Origin: Pseudoalteromonas umbrosa
Lineage (GTDB): Bacteria; Pseudomonadota; Gammaproteobacteria; Enterobacterales; Alteromonadaceae
Direction: 5' to 3'
NCBI RefSeq assembly: GCF_030125375.1
Contig: NZ_JASJUU010000001.1
Location: forward strand, 1,562,971-1,626,970
DNA length: 64,000 bases
Shown: piece by piece, positions 29,438 through 38,205 of the stretch
How the letters are laid out: each line of letters begins with the position of its first letter
How positions within the stretch are numbered: position 1 is the first letter of the stretch
Program-made: the position numbers and the translations under genes
Notes under the pieces: generated by a model
The model's database searches: none
What the model saw: the letters and a program-made list of their open reading frames with translations, nothing else
Told to the model about the DNA's origin: nothing

Positions 29438-30358
29438 TTAATTCCCCCTACTTTTAACTGGTGTTAAATAGCCATCAAACAGGTATGTTAGCCACCGAAT
29501 ATCCTCTTCACCAAGGCACGCCTCACTATGCAGCCGAGGTGAATCAATAATCTCTTGATAGACATGTGACAATGCTTCAACAGTTAGGAATACCCACTGC
29601 TCTTTTTCTAACACGTCTAAGCTGTGACCAAAAAATGCTTCATCAATCAAAGGATCATATTCTTGCTCAGACGTTTTTAATGCCTTTTCAAGCCGTGACA
29701 ACATAGGGTTAACTAACTTTATCGTATCCCCTTCACTGAACTCCTTTAAGACATTCTCTTGTGCTGATTGAATCTCTTTTTCTAAAGTGTTTTGCGAGTA
29801 TTTTTCAGCAATAGGGCGAATACCATGTTTATTCACTAATCCTGTAATACTGGGGAGCGCTGCTTTAGCTGCTATTGCGGCCCCCACAGCAGGATTAAAA
29901 ATGGCTGACAACCCACCAACAACAAACATTCCATAAGTTAACTTTGTGTCTATCGCATCAATATCATTTGCTAATTTATCCAGCTGACTTTCTTGGTCTT
30001 TGTTTTCTGTTCTTACCAAAGACTCTGCCTGTTGAGACAAAATTTCCAATAACAAAGTTTCAGCATGTTCATTGGCAAAGTGAAAGACTCGACGTTTTGG
30101 TAAGGTGTTTATTTCAGGTATACAGGGAGGAAGGCTTCTTATAGTGTGCAAAGCAACGCCATACTGGCCTTGTACAAATGGGATCACAAAATAGTGTTTC
30201 TCATCATATTCTTTAATTATGGAATGATTAGAAGATGAAATAAGCCATGGGCCAATTCCTGCCTCTTTGAAAAGAAAAAAGTGCTCGTTAATATGACGCT
30301 TGAGGTATTCAACTCCCTGAGTCACTCGATATAATTTGTCTAATAATAAACTCTGCAT
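29438..30358 (-). CDS. Unknown protein coupled to the candidate peptidase
   Basis: A 306-residue protein with no signal peptide and no family I recognise. The first half is soluble. In the middle is a long uncharged, Gly/Ala-rich stretch (GMFVVGGLSAIFNPAVGAAI) able to insert into a membrane, flanked by charged helices (NKDQESQLDKLANDIDAIDT before, EKEIQSAQENVLKEFSEGD after). Its stop codon touches the ATG of the exported peptidase candidate, so the two products are made together. It could be a membrane-active effector, or a cytoplasmic regulator; the sequence does not decide. Confidence 0.72.
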   Translation of the reverse strand: MQSLLLDKLYRVTQGVEYLKRHINEHFFLFKEAGIGPWLISSSNHSIIKEYDEKHYFVIPFVQGQYGVALHTIRSLPPCIPEINTLPKRRVFHFANEHAETLLLEILSQQAESLVRTENKDQESQLDKLANDIDAIDTKLTYGMFVVGGLSAIFNPAVGAAIAAKAALPSITGLVNKHGIRPIAEKYSQNTLEKEIQSAQENVLKEFSEGDTIKLVNPMLSRLEKALKTSEQEYDPLIDEAFFGHSLDVLEKEQWVFLTVEALSHVYQEIIDSPRLHSEACLGEEDIRWLTYLFDGYLTPVKSRGN

Positions 30359-30405
30359 TAAAACAACCTCCCTGTTTTAACATTACACTAAATACCTATA
30401 GTGAA

Positions 30406-30690
30406 CTATATCAAATAACTTAACTCCTTCATTGACTTTGTCGGCACAAACTCAGTGATACTATATTCAGCAATACCTGTTTTAAAAAACGGGTCTTCGT
30501 TTAACGTTAATTCGAGTAATTCTTTTGAGGGAGAAGTAGCTAAAATAACACCTCCAGTGCGAGGTTCAGTTGGACCAGACATTAAAAAAATACCATCGTC
30601 ATAACACTGATCTAAAAACTCAACGTGTAAAGATAAATACTTCTCAACTTCAGATAACCCAACGAGATAATTAAGCGTGACGATAAACAT
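30406..30690 (-). CDS. YciI-family protein
   Basis: A 94-residue protein of the YCII-related/dimeric alpha-beta barrel type. MFIVTLNYLVGLSEVEKYLSLHVEFLDQ carries the conserved His in the expected place, followed by FLMSGPTEPRTGGVILATS, the family's SG/GG strand, and DPFFKTGIAEYSITEF. The catalytic role of the family is not settled. AAAAGGAA lies before the ATG. It is upstream of, and same strand as, the unknown/peptidase pair. Confidence 0.85.
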   Translation of the reverse strand: MFIVTLNYLVGLSEVEKYLSLHVEFLDQCYDDGIFLMSGPTEPRTGGVILATSPSKELLELTLNEDPFFKTGIAEYSITEFVPTKSMKELSYLI

Positions 30691-30931
30691 GAGAGTTCCT
30701 TTTTATTATTTATTGAGCGCACTCATTGCGCTTCCAAAGTAGTTACTAACCCTTTTAATTTAGTACCTATTTTGGTTAATGTAACTCTATCAACCGAAAT
30801 ACTATCTGTATATAGCTACTTTACACTTACTTACAACTTACGACGTTTTGGCACTAATGACATACATCGAAAAGCCATGCGACAATTTGTCACATTATCA
30901 ACCGCAAGCTTATTACATATAATCCTCAAAT

Positions 30932-30955
30932 TATCCTAATTATGATAACAATAAA
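30932..30955 (+). promoter_or_regulatory. Possible Fur-like site ahead of the PepSY/TonB pair
   Basis: TTATCCTAATTATGATAACA just before the ATG at 30956 resembles a degenerate Fur box (repeats of GATAAT-type hexamers). AT-rich DNA gives such matches by chance; the idea rests mainly on the iron-type genes downstream. Confidence 0.25.
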
Positions 30956-32395
30956 ATGCTCAAAACACTGCTTATATGGCATAAAAGAATTGCTTTATGG
31001 TGCCTAATCCCGTTTACCATATGGGCGCTCTCCGGATTGCTTCACCCTGCTATGAATCACTTTGCAAAAGCACCAAGGATAAAAAGCAACCCAATTATTG
31101 CCGAGAAAAATGATTTACAAACTTACACAAATATCTATAAAGCGCTTATACAAAATGATATATCAAACTTTAGTCATGCAAGCCTGATAAAATACAAACA
31201 GCAATATTTTTATCAGGTACGAGAGCAATTACTGAATGACATAAAAGTTCATTACCTCCCACTTAAGAATACCCACCTTCGCCTCACTGATATTGAATAC
31301 GCAAAATATTTAGCTCAGCACTGGAGCAAGCAAAATATTCAAAGCGCACAACTCATTACACAATTTAGTTCAGCTTACCCCGAAATAAATAGAATCTTAC
31401 CTGTTTATCGAATGCAGCTTAGTAATGGGAACAAGTTATACGTTGATACGCTTGGGAAGCGTATAGTCGCTCATAACACCCCGTTAAGGGAATCTCTCGC
31501 CTATTGGTTTAAGCAATTACATACATGGCAATTTGCAGGTGATAGACATAGTCTTTGGAGACTTATTCCGATGCTAATAGTATGTATTGCTTTACTTATT
31601 GTGGCTTTATTTGGGCTATTGGCATACACCCTTCTGTGGTCCAAAGTTAAATCAAAGAAAAAATCTGTAAGGTCTCTTCACAGAAGTACTGGGCTCATAT
31701 TAAGTGTATCTATGCTCGGCTTTGCCAGTAGCAGCACACACATTTTAATCGATAAGTTTTTCGTTCAAGAGTTTAGAGCTCTACTTCCGAAAAATAATAT
31801 TAACACCCATGATATAAATCACGATCCAATTAAAGCAATGCGGAGCGAAAATGGCGATAACTTTCAATTGATAAATATTAACGGAGAAATAATCAGCCAA
31901 ATCGTTAAGTTTGAAAAAGATAAAATGTCCTTTTCATACTGGCAAGAAAAAGAAACAGCATTTACAAACACACATTTTGCCCGCGACATATTACTTGAAC
32001 AGTTGGAGGTGTCAGGCCAGCTCAACCATAACGAGAAAATCGACAAGTTTGGAGCAACGTACGGGTTTGTAAATAAGCGACTACCAGTGCAGCAACTAAG
32101 CTTTGAGCACTCTTCAGAGGTACTTTACAGTGTCGAGATCCATACCGGCTATATTGCTGCAATTGATGACAACTGGCAAAAAGCACGCAGTTGGCATTTC
32201 GGTTATCTGCACAAATACCATTTTTTAAACCCGCTTGGCAAAGGCTTACGTGATAGCATCATTGCGTTGATCTGTCTTGGTCTCGTATTCGTTGCATCAA
32301 CAGGTACATACATGTACTTTTCAACAACACTTCGTCGGCGTCGTGCGAAACAGCAGCGTAACTTAAAAAATAACGAATTATTAGAAAATAACTAA
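30956..32395 (+). CDS. PepSY-associated membrane protein (siderophore/iron-uptake partner)
   Basis: A 479-residue inner-membrane protein of the PepSY_TM group. TM1 is at the N-terminus (IALWCLIPFTIWALSGLLHP), a second helix near 205-230 (LIPMLIVCIALLIVALFGLL), a third following SLHRSTGLILSVSM, and the last near 440 (IALICLGLVFVASTGTYMYF). His residues such as those in WHKRIALW, LHTWQFAGDRHSLWR and LHRSTG are typical of this family, some members of which reduce ferric siderophores. The next gene, 12 bases on, encodes a TonB receptor, so the two probably act in one uptake route. Confidence 0.85.
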   Translation: MLKTLLIWHKRIALWCLIPFTIWALSGLLHPAMNHFAKAPRIKSNPIIAEKNDLQTYTNIYKALIQNDISNFSHASLIKYKQQYFYQVREQLLNDIKVHYLPLKNTHLRLTDIEYAKYLAQHWSKQNIQSAQLITQFSSAYPEINRILPVYRMQLSNGNKLYVDTLGKRIVAHNTPLRESLAYWFKQLHTWQFAGDRHSLWRLIPMLIVCIALLIVALFGLLAYTLLWSKVKSKKKSVRSLHRSTGLILSVSMLGFASSSTHILIDKFFVQEFRALLPKNNINTHDINHDPIKAMRSENGDNFQLININGEIISQIVKFEKDKMSFSYWQEKETAFTNTHFARDILLEQLEVSGQLNHNEKIDKFGATYGFVNKRLPVQQLSFEHSSEVLYSVEIHTGYIAAIDDNWQKARSWHFGYLHKYHFLNPLGKGLRDSIIALICLGLVFVASTGTYMYFSTTLRRRRAKQQRNLKNNELLENN

Positions 32396-32407
32396 GGAAC
32401 AAGCATA

Positions 32408-34519
32408 ATGAAATCTGGCTTTTCTTATTCCCTCATAGCCATAGCACTTTTACAAGCTGATGTGCTTTATGCTCAGCAACAAAGCGATGACATTGAAAAG
32501 ATTATTGTGACAGCCAGCAGAACTGCAAAGGCGAATACCGATTTAGCCCTCAGTGTTGGTAGTGTATCAAGTGAAGTAATAAGAAACGACAACGCGCAGC
32601 ATGTGTCCGAGTCTCTGGAAACCATCTCTGGTGTTTTACTTAATCAACTATCCGGTGGACAAGGGCATAATGCAGCCATACGTATGCCGATAAACTTCGG
32701 TGGTTATACTCTCTACCTACAAGATAACGTACCTCTGCAATCTGCTGCTTTTTATAATCACAATGCACTTTGGTGGGCAAGTACAAACTCCTCACTCTCT
32801 CGTTTAGAAGTAGTTAAAGGTGCCGGAACCAGCCTGTATGGTTCGGGTGCTGTTGCCGCAACCGTCAATGTCATTTCTGCACCAGTGAGTAACGAAAATG
32901 ACAACCTTGCAATCACATTGGGTGAGCATAGCTATCAGAGATTAAATGGCAGCGTAACGCATAACATATCAGATACCAATGGCGTCAGAGTGAGCGCTGC
33001 ACATCTAGATAATGATGGATGGCGAGCACATAGTAGCGTTAAAAAGTCTGAGTTTAATGTCCTACATGAGTTTCAAATAGATGATAAGCAAAGTATCAAA
33101 ACAAGTTTAATTTCATCCACACTAGACCAACAAATGCTAGATGCGCTTGAAGAAGATGAATTTTTACAAGACCCTGCTCAATCAGGCCTTCCCAGTGAAG
33201 TTCAAGCTATTGACCCTCGCCGCACGACTGACTATGCCAGGCTTAGCGCGGAATACACCTACGAAGACAATGATTTTTATGCCTCAGTGATCCCTTACCT
33301 TCGTTATCGCAGCAACGACTACATTGCTACATGGCAGCCAAATATGCCTAAAATTGAATCCAGTGTGAACTCAATTGGTTTACTTGCGTTAACTAATTTC
33401 AGGCATACTGCTGATTTTGAAACGACCATTGGTATCGATCTAGAGCGCTCTGAAGGAGATGCCTATTCCTCTCAACCTACAACACGCACAACCACAGGGT
33501 GGGCTGCGGCAACTTATCCTGAGGGGCATGTTTTTTACGATGACGAAACGACCTTTGTCGGCGTTTCACCTTATATTCAGCATTTGGGCAAGATCACAGA
33601 ACGCCTAAATTATGCTGTTGGCCTACGGTATGACCATAACAAGTATGATTTCAACAATGCGCTTCCTGTTTATGATAATGATGGGTTTGGTAATCGCTCT
33701 ATTGCCAGTCGAGATGATACATTTGAACACCTGAGCCCTAAAGCCAGTTTAAATTATCAATTAAACACACATTCTAGTATTTATACACGCTACGCCAATG
33801 CAATACGCATCCCCACGTTCTCAGAGCTTTATCATTTAAAAACGAAAGAGACTAGCGCGCAATTAAGTTCGTTAAACGAGGAGGTATCAGACACCTATGA
33901 AATTGGCTATAAAGCTAATTTTGACAAGGTTTCAGTTGAACTTGCTTACTACGTGATGGACGTGAAAGATGCCATTGTCACCGCATATGATGACTTCGGT
34001 TCAAGTCTTCGCGTTAATGCCGCTGAAGTGCAACATCAAGGGTTTGAATTTGGCACCACTTACACCCTTTCACCTGCCTGGTCTCTTTCGTTAGCTTACA
34101 GCCAGTCGAATCATAAGTTTGATCATTACATCCAAGATGAGGGGCGAATTGACTACAAAACGAAAAAAAGTAAAGAAGTCGACCTGTCAGGTAATAGCCT
34201 AGTAATGGCCCCGGAATATGTGGCTAACCTCCGTTTAAACTACAATAGCCAAACTATTTCTGGGTTACACATCACTGCTGAAGTAAAAAGCATCGGAGAC
34301 TATTGGATGGACTCGGAAAACTCACAAGAATATAGCGGTTATACCATTGCAAACTTAAAAGCAAACTATCAGGTAAATGACGCGCTTAAAGTGCATGCTC
34401 GGGTCGCTAATATCACAGATAAAACATATGCCCTACAAGCTGAGATCCGTTATAACCGAGAGCGTATACAGCCTGGTAGTCCTCGTATGGCGTATATTGG
34501 CTTAGACTATTCTTTTTAA
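32408..34519 (+). CDS. TonB-dependent outer-membrane receptor
   Basis: A 703-residue outer-membrane receptor for energy-coupled uptake. A signal peptide ends near YAQQQ; a TonB-box-like stretch EKIIVTASRT follows. The plug domain spans about 40-150 (LETISGVLLNQLSGGQG, VEVVKG-like LEVVKGAGTSLYGSGAVAATVNVI), then a 22-strand-type barrel with YTRYANAIRIPTFSELY, and a C-terminal aromatic residue (GLDYSF). AAGGA lies before the ATG. The companion PepSY protein suggests an iron-siderophore or similar metal-chelate ligand; the ligand is not determined. Confidence 0.93.
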   Translation: MKSGFSYSLIAIALLQADVLYAQQQSDDIEKIIVTASRTAKANTDLALSVGSVSSEVIRNDNAQHVSESLETISGVLLNQLSGGQGHNAAIRMPINFGGYTLYLQDNVPLQSAAFYNHNALWWASTNSSLSRLEVVKGAGTSLYGSGAVAATVNVISAPVSNENDNLAITLGEHSYQRLNGSVTHNISDTNGVRVSAAHLDNDGWRAHSSVKKSEFNVLHEFQIDDKQSIKTSLISSTLDQQMLDALEEDEFLQDPAQSGLPSEVQAIDPRRTTDYARLSAEYTYEDNDFYASVIPYLRYRSNDYIATWQPNMPKIESSVNSIGLLALTNFRHTADFETTIGIDLERSEGDAYSSQPTTRTTTGWAAATYPEGHVFYDDETTFVGVSPYIQHLGKITERLNYAVGLRYDHNKYDFNNALPVYDNDGFGNRSIASRDDTFEHLSPKASLNYQLNTHSSIYTRYANAIRIPTFSELYHLKTKETSAQLSSLNEEVSDTYEIGYKANFDKVSVELAYYVMDVKDAIVTAYDDFGSSLRVNAAEVQHQGFEFGTTYTLSPAWSLSLAYSQSNHKFDHYIQDEGRIDYKTKKSKEVDLSGNSLVMAPEYVANLRLNYNSQTISGLHITAEVKSIGDYWMDSENSQEYSGYTIANLKANYQVNDALKVHARVANITDKTYALQAEIRYNRERIQPGSPRMAYIGLDYSF

Positions 34520-34535
34520 CTCTTAGATTTATTAT

Positions 34536-34569
34536 AAATGGTATTCAACAGCAGGACTGAATACCATTT
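34536..34569. terminator. Hairpin between the TonB receptor gene and a convergent small gene
   Basis: AAATGGTATTCA (34536-34547) pairs with TGAATACCATTT (34558-34569) around a 10-base loop, between the convergent stops at 34519 and 34604. It lacks a long T-run but could act in both directions. Confidence 0.6.
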
Positions 34570-34603
34570 CAACCCCGCTTTGAACATCAAAATATAATAA
34601 AAG

Positions 34604-34834
34604 TTATTTGTTTTTATGTTTATCTAGTAATACTTCATATTTCAAAGACACGAAGATGTAACATATAACAAATGTTACGAGTAAAGCTGCCATCAAAAGT
34701 CCGACTAAACGAAAACCAAACTCCAACCATGGTATTTCAATATCTTTGCCAAGCAAAGACACCAAAGTCACAACCATTATCAAACCCATCATTATTTTAG
34801 TGTAGTTAATTGCAAAGTCTAATTTACTCTTCAT
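34604..34834 (-). CDS. Small membrane protein of unknown function
   Basis: A 76-residue protein with two predicted membrane helices (MMGLIMVVTLVSLLG and LVGLLMAALLVTFVICYIFV) and a basic C-terminus (LLDKHKNK). AGGAT precedes the ATG. No family is recognised. It lies alone, convergent to the TonB receptor gene. Confidence 0.6.
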   Translation of the reverse strand: MKSKLDFAINYTKIMMGLIMVVTLVSLLGKDIEIPWLEFGFRLVGLLMAALLVTFVICYIFVSLKYEVLLDKHKNK

Positions 34835-35061
34835 ACCAATCCTAAAAACTAAGCCTTTTGAGTTTTTACACCTTCAAGCCAAAAAAGGCGCTGATTTTAC
34901 TCAAAAAAATGAGCTGTTTCATCAAAAAAACTAGATAAATTGACATTTATACAAAAGAACCTTTTACCGTAAATATTTGCCAACAAATGCGTCTTTTTAT
35001 ATTCACGTAATTAACACATGCTCGAATAAACAGCTTGCGAGTAGCATGCAACCAAGCTAGC

Positions 35062-35081
35062 ATATAACAAAATTGTTATAT
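35062..35081. promoter_or_regulatory. Inverted repeat, likely ArsR operator
   Basis: ATATAACAA (35062-35070), two bases, TTGTTATAT (35073-35081): a perfect 9-bp inverted repeat 24 bases before the start of the ArsC-ArsR fusion gene. Regulators of the ArsR/SmtB family bind AT-rich inverted repeats over the promoter and let go on binding As(III), so self-control of the operon is the natural reading. Confidence 0.62.
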
Positions 35082-35105
35082 ATAGATTCTGTTATAGGCA
35101 AACAA

Positions 35106-35867
35106 ATGAAAGTACTATTCTTATGCACTGAGAACTCAGCACGTTCTCTTATGGCTGAAGTGCTTCTAAAACATCACGGTAAAGATCAATACGATGTATA
35201 CAGTGCAGGAACTAACCCAAGTGGCGCAGATCCTCGCACTATCAAAGCCATTGATCATTTTGGCTTAAATAGCCAAGGGCTAGTATCACAACATATAGAA
35301 GAATTCACCGCTATGCACTTCGACTATGTGATAACCCTATGTGCTAGCGCGACCAAAGAATGTGAAGGCCGAGTCAACGGCGTAAATTGCCTTGCTTGGG
35401 ATATTGCAGAGCCTAAATCTCGTCAATGTGAGAACCCTTTTGAAAAAACACTGCAAGAAATCAACGAAAAAATTCAGTCCCTGTTGACAGAAAATACGAC
35501 ACAAAAACCTGCAACCATCCAACCTACAACTTTTTATAAAGCATTGGCTGATGAAACACGTCTAAAAACCTTGCTGATTATTGCGGTAGAAAAAGAGGCT
35601 TGCGTGTGTGAACTAATGACAGCACTGGATGAGTCGAGCCAGCCGAAAGTATCTCGTCACCTCGCACAACTGCGTAAAATTGGAATCTTATCTGATAGAA
35701 AGTACCATCAATGGGTTTTTTACTCGCTTAACCCGACATTGCCTGAATGGATGAAGCACATTATCACCTCAACAGTCATCAATGAACCTAGTTTTATCGA
35801 ACAAGAGTTAAATAGGCTCAATACCATGGGTGATCGCCCTACTCGTTTTGCAAACTTGTGTAAATAA
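35106..35867 (+). CDS. ArsC-ArsR fusion: arsenate reductase plus arsenic-responsive repressor
   Basis: A 253-residue two-domain protein. Residues 1-130 are a low-molecular-weight-phosphatase-type arsenate reductase: Cys7-x5-Arg13 (CTENSARS) for the catalytic loop, and Cys79 and Cys86 in [10 protein letters not shown], the pair used by thioredoxin-coupled enzymes. After a short linker, residues 142-253 are an ArsR winged helix with the As(III)-binding Cys166-Val-Cys168 in EACVCEL and the recognition helix [17 protein letters not shown]. The same chain may thus reduce arsenate to arsenite and sense the product. The ATG at 35106 gives the canonical N-terminus; an earlier start would overlap the operator. 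It is first in an operon with acr3 and a phosphatase. Confidence 0.93.
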   Translation: MKVLFLCTENSARSLMAEVLLKHHGKDQYDVYSAGTNPSGADPRTIKAIDHFGLNSQGLVSQHIEEFTAMHFDYVITLCASATKECEGRVNGVNCLAWDIAEPKSRQCENPFEKTLQEINEKIQSLLTENTTQKPATIQPTTFYKALADETRLKTLLIIAVEKEACVCELMTALDESSQPKVSRHLAQLRKIGILSDRKYHQWVFYSLNPTLPEWMKHIITSTVINEPSFIEQELNRLNTMGDRPTRFANLCK

Positions 35868-35878
35868 GGCGCTATTTC

Positions 35879-36910
35879 ATGGGTATTTTTGAGCGTTATT
35901 TATCAGTTTGGGTTGCTGCCAGCATTGCCATCGGTGTTGGGCTTGGTGTGTTATGCCCACCTGTGTTCGAATTCGTTACCACCATGACTTATGCCAATGT
36001 CAATCTCGTGGTCGCAATTTTTATCTGGATAATGATTTATCCAATGATGGTGCAAATTGACTTCTCAACCATCAAAGAAGTCGGTAAAAACCCGCAGGGC
36101 CTCGTCCTGACTATCATCATAAATTGGTTAGTCAAACCATTTACCATGGCTGCGTTAGGTTGGTTATTTTTTGAAGGGGTTTTCGCCAATTATGTCAGCC
36201 CAGAAACAGCACAAGAGTACATTGCTGGTATGATCCTGCTTGGTGTTGCTCCATGCACCGCCATGGTTTTTGTTTGGTCTCAGCTCACTAAAGGCGATGC
36301 AAACTATACGTTAGTGCAGGTGTCTGTGAACGATGTGATCATGATCTTTGCATTTGCTCCAATAGCTGGATTGCTGCTTGGTGTATCGGATATACATGTT
36401 CCGTGGGATACACTTTTTATTTCTGTGGTGTTGTACGTTTTACTCCCCTTAATGGCTGGTATATACACACGCAAAAAACTCAACGCTTCAGGAAAGAATG
36501 GCACAGCCATAGAAACCTTACTGGCAAAGTTAAAGCCTTTTTCTGTAGTAGGTCTGTTGGCAACAGTTGTACTTCTATTCGGTTTTCAAGCCAATACCAT
36601 CATCTCTAAGCCAATGAATATTCTATTAATTGCAATTCCATTGATCTTGCAAACTTATGGCATATTTTTCATTGCTTATTTCGCAGCACTCAAACTGAAG
36701 CTTAAACACAACATCGCGGCTCCCGCTTGTCTTATTGGCACCTCAAACTTCTTTGAGCTGGCCGTCGCTGTTGCAATATCGTTATTTGGATTACATTCAG
36801 GTGCCGCCCTTGCCACCGTCGTTGGCGTTCTGGTAGAAGTGCCTGTGATGTTGTCTTTGGTCGCAATCGTTAATAAAACCAAACATTGGTTTGACCTACA
36901 AACACACTAA
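35879..36910 (+). CDS. ACR3-family arsenite efflux transporter
   Basis: Inner-membrane arsenite exporter of 343 residues with about ten hydrophobic segments. The family's essential cysteine is in [19 protein letters not shown], and [17 protein letters not shown] and [19 protein letters not shown] are further ACR3 signatures. It lies 12 bases after the ArsC-ArsR gene and 9 before the phosphatase gene, so all three form one operon. It exports the arsenite made by the reductase. Confidence 0.95.
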   Translation: MGIFERYLSVWVAASIAIGVGLGVLCPPVFEFVTTMTYANVNLVVAIFIWIMIYPMMVQIDFSTIKEVGKNPQGLVLTIIINWLVKPFTMAALGWLFFEGVFANYVSPETAQEYIAGMILLGVAPCTAMVFVWSQLTKGDANYTLVQVSVNDVIMIFAFAPIAGLLLGVSDIHVPWDTLFISVVLYVLLPLMAGIYTRKKLNASGKNGTAIETLLAKLKPFSVVGLLATVVLLFGFQANTIISKPMNILLIAIPLILQTYGIFFIAYFAALKLKLKHNIAAPACLIGTSNFFELAVAVAISLFGLHSGAALATVVGVLVEVPVMLSLVAIVNKTKHWFDLQTH

Positions 36911-36919
36911 GAGGCAATT

Positions 36920-37408
36920 ATGCAAACTCACCCTTTTGATAAGCTGTCACTGGATAATGGTGCCACCTTTATTTTCACCCCTTGCCCAGGTACAAAAGAT
37001 GTTGCCATCACTGAGTCTGTTGCTCAACTTAAAGACGCAGGCACAGATGCAATTATTACACTGATGTATGACAGCGAGCTTCTTAAAAATAATGCACAGA
37101 GCTTAGCGCAAGTGTGCAAAGAGGAAAATGTAAAATGGTTTCAATTCCCGCTACCTGACGATGATGAACCTAACCAAGATTTTGTTACTGCATTTAATAA
37201 CCACATCGAGGAGATTTTTTCTATCCTTGATAGAAAAGGTACAGTGGCGGTACATTGTAAAGGTGGCTCTGGCAGAACTGGGCTAGTGATTGGCCTTTTA
37301 ATGAAACGCCTTGGTTACGATCACGCTGACATCATAAAGCAAATACAAACGCTTAGACCAAAAGCACTTAAACATCCGTCACAGTTGCAATTTTTTAATA
37401 CATTTTAG
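36920..37408 (+). CDS. Dual-specificity/tyrosine phosphatase-like protein in the arsenic operon
   Basis: A 162-residue protein of the cysteine phosphatase superfamily, CDKN3-like. The P-loop is Cys113-x5-Arg119 (HCKGGSGRTG) and the general-acid Asp lies in PLPDDDEPN (80-82). The loop fits tyrosine phosphatases and also the eukaryotic arsenate reductases of the CX5R type, so a role in arsenate reduction or in processing an arsenate/phosphate ester is possible. Position and spacing put it in the ars operon, with AGAGG before the ATG. Its true substrate is open. Confidence 0.88.
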   Translation: MQTHPFDKLSLDNGATFIFTPCPGTKDVAITESVAQLKDAGTDAIITLMYDSELLKNNAQSLAQVCKEENVKWFQFPLPDDDEPNQDFVTAFNNHIEEIFSILDRKGTVAVHCKGGSGRTGLVIGLLMKRLGYDHADIIKQIQTLRPKALKHPSQLQFFNTF

Positions 37409-37413
37409 TCATT

Positions 37414-37448
37414 AAGCACTGCGCATCTAGATTAGATGCGCAGTGCTT
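37414..37448. terminator. Long hairpin ending the arsenic operon
   Basis: AAGCACTGCGCATCTA (37414-37429) pairs perfectly with TAGATGCGCAGTGCTT (37433-37448) across 3 bases: a 16-bp stem right after the phosphatase stop. The gene beyond is convergent, so it could end transcription from both sides. Confidence 0.75.
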
Positions 37449-37508
37449 ATAACCTGCTTTGCTTTACTCAGAATTACGCTACATTTCCTCTAAGAAATAA
37501 CATCGCTG

Positions 37509-37955
37509 TTAGTTGCGCCAAATGTCATATTTATCACCTTGCCACTTAAGGAAAGAAAACAGATAAGCAGTTACTAAAAGCATCAAACCACCCACTAAAG
37601 CTGCTTCGTTAACTAGACCTAGCCCGCAAAATAAAAAACCCGCGACATGACTTAAGTAAACAACTCTATTGGCTGTAGTGCGCTTAGGCCTAACCTGTAA
37701 AAAATTAAATACAAACCAGATTTTAAGTACAATGGGTAACGCGCGCCAATTTTGCAAGCTGTTCGTCATCGTCGACTCCTCAAGTTCCAAAGTCTGTATG
37801 CTGACATCAAGGGCGCTGGCTAAACACTTTTTTGATTCTAAGCTCGCGTTGGCACCGGCCTCAATTCGTTGAATAGTTCGTACATTTAGCCCCGACATAT
37901 GAGCTAACTGCTCTTGAGATAAACTCCGGCTTAATCGAAGCTGCTTTAATATCAT
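37509..37955 (-). CDS. XRE-family regulator with C-terminal membrane segments
   Basis: A 148-residue protein. Residues 1-60 are an XRE/Cro helix-turn-helix (LSQEQLAHMSGLNVRTIQRIEAG). The rest carries two hydrophobic helices (VVYLSHVAGFLFCGLGLV and AALVGGLMLLVTAYLFSFL), so it is a membrane-tethered DNA-binding protein of a type common in Alteromonadales and Vibrio. AGGGAA precedes the ATG. Its targets and signal are unknown. Confidence 0.85.
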   Translation of the reverse strand: MILKQLRLSRSLSQEQLAHMSGLNVRTIQRIEAGANASLESKKCLASALDVSIQTLELEESTMTNSLQNWRALPIVLKIWFVFNFLQVRPKRTTANRVVYLSHVAGFLFCGLGLVNEAALVGGLMLLVTAYLFSFLKWQGDKYDIWRN

Positions 37956-38205
37956 CTTATTCCCTAACGTATTTGGTGTATGAAGAATGATTGAACTATG
38001 GCATGAGGGTCTAGAAAATACCTCGACTAATGCCCGACAGTGGCCCGACTCACCACCGACATTTTTAAAATAGCATATTAATCAGTTACTTTTGATAACT
38101 TTAGAAAAACATAATTGTAACCAAATTTAAGATTTAGCGTCGTTTTTTTCGGTAAATTCCGCTAGCATAGCGAGCAATTTATAATAATTAGAAAAAGAGG
38201 AAGGT

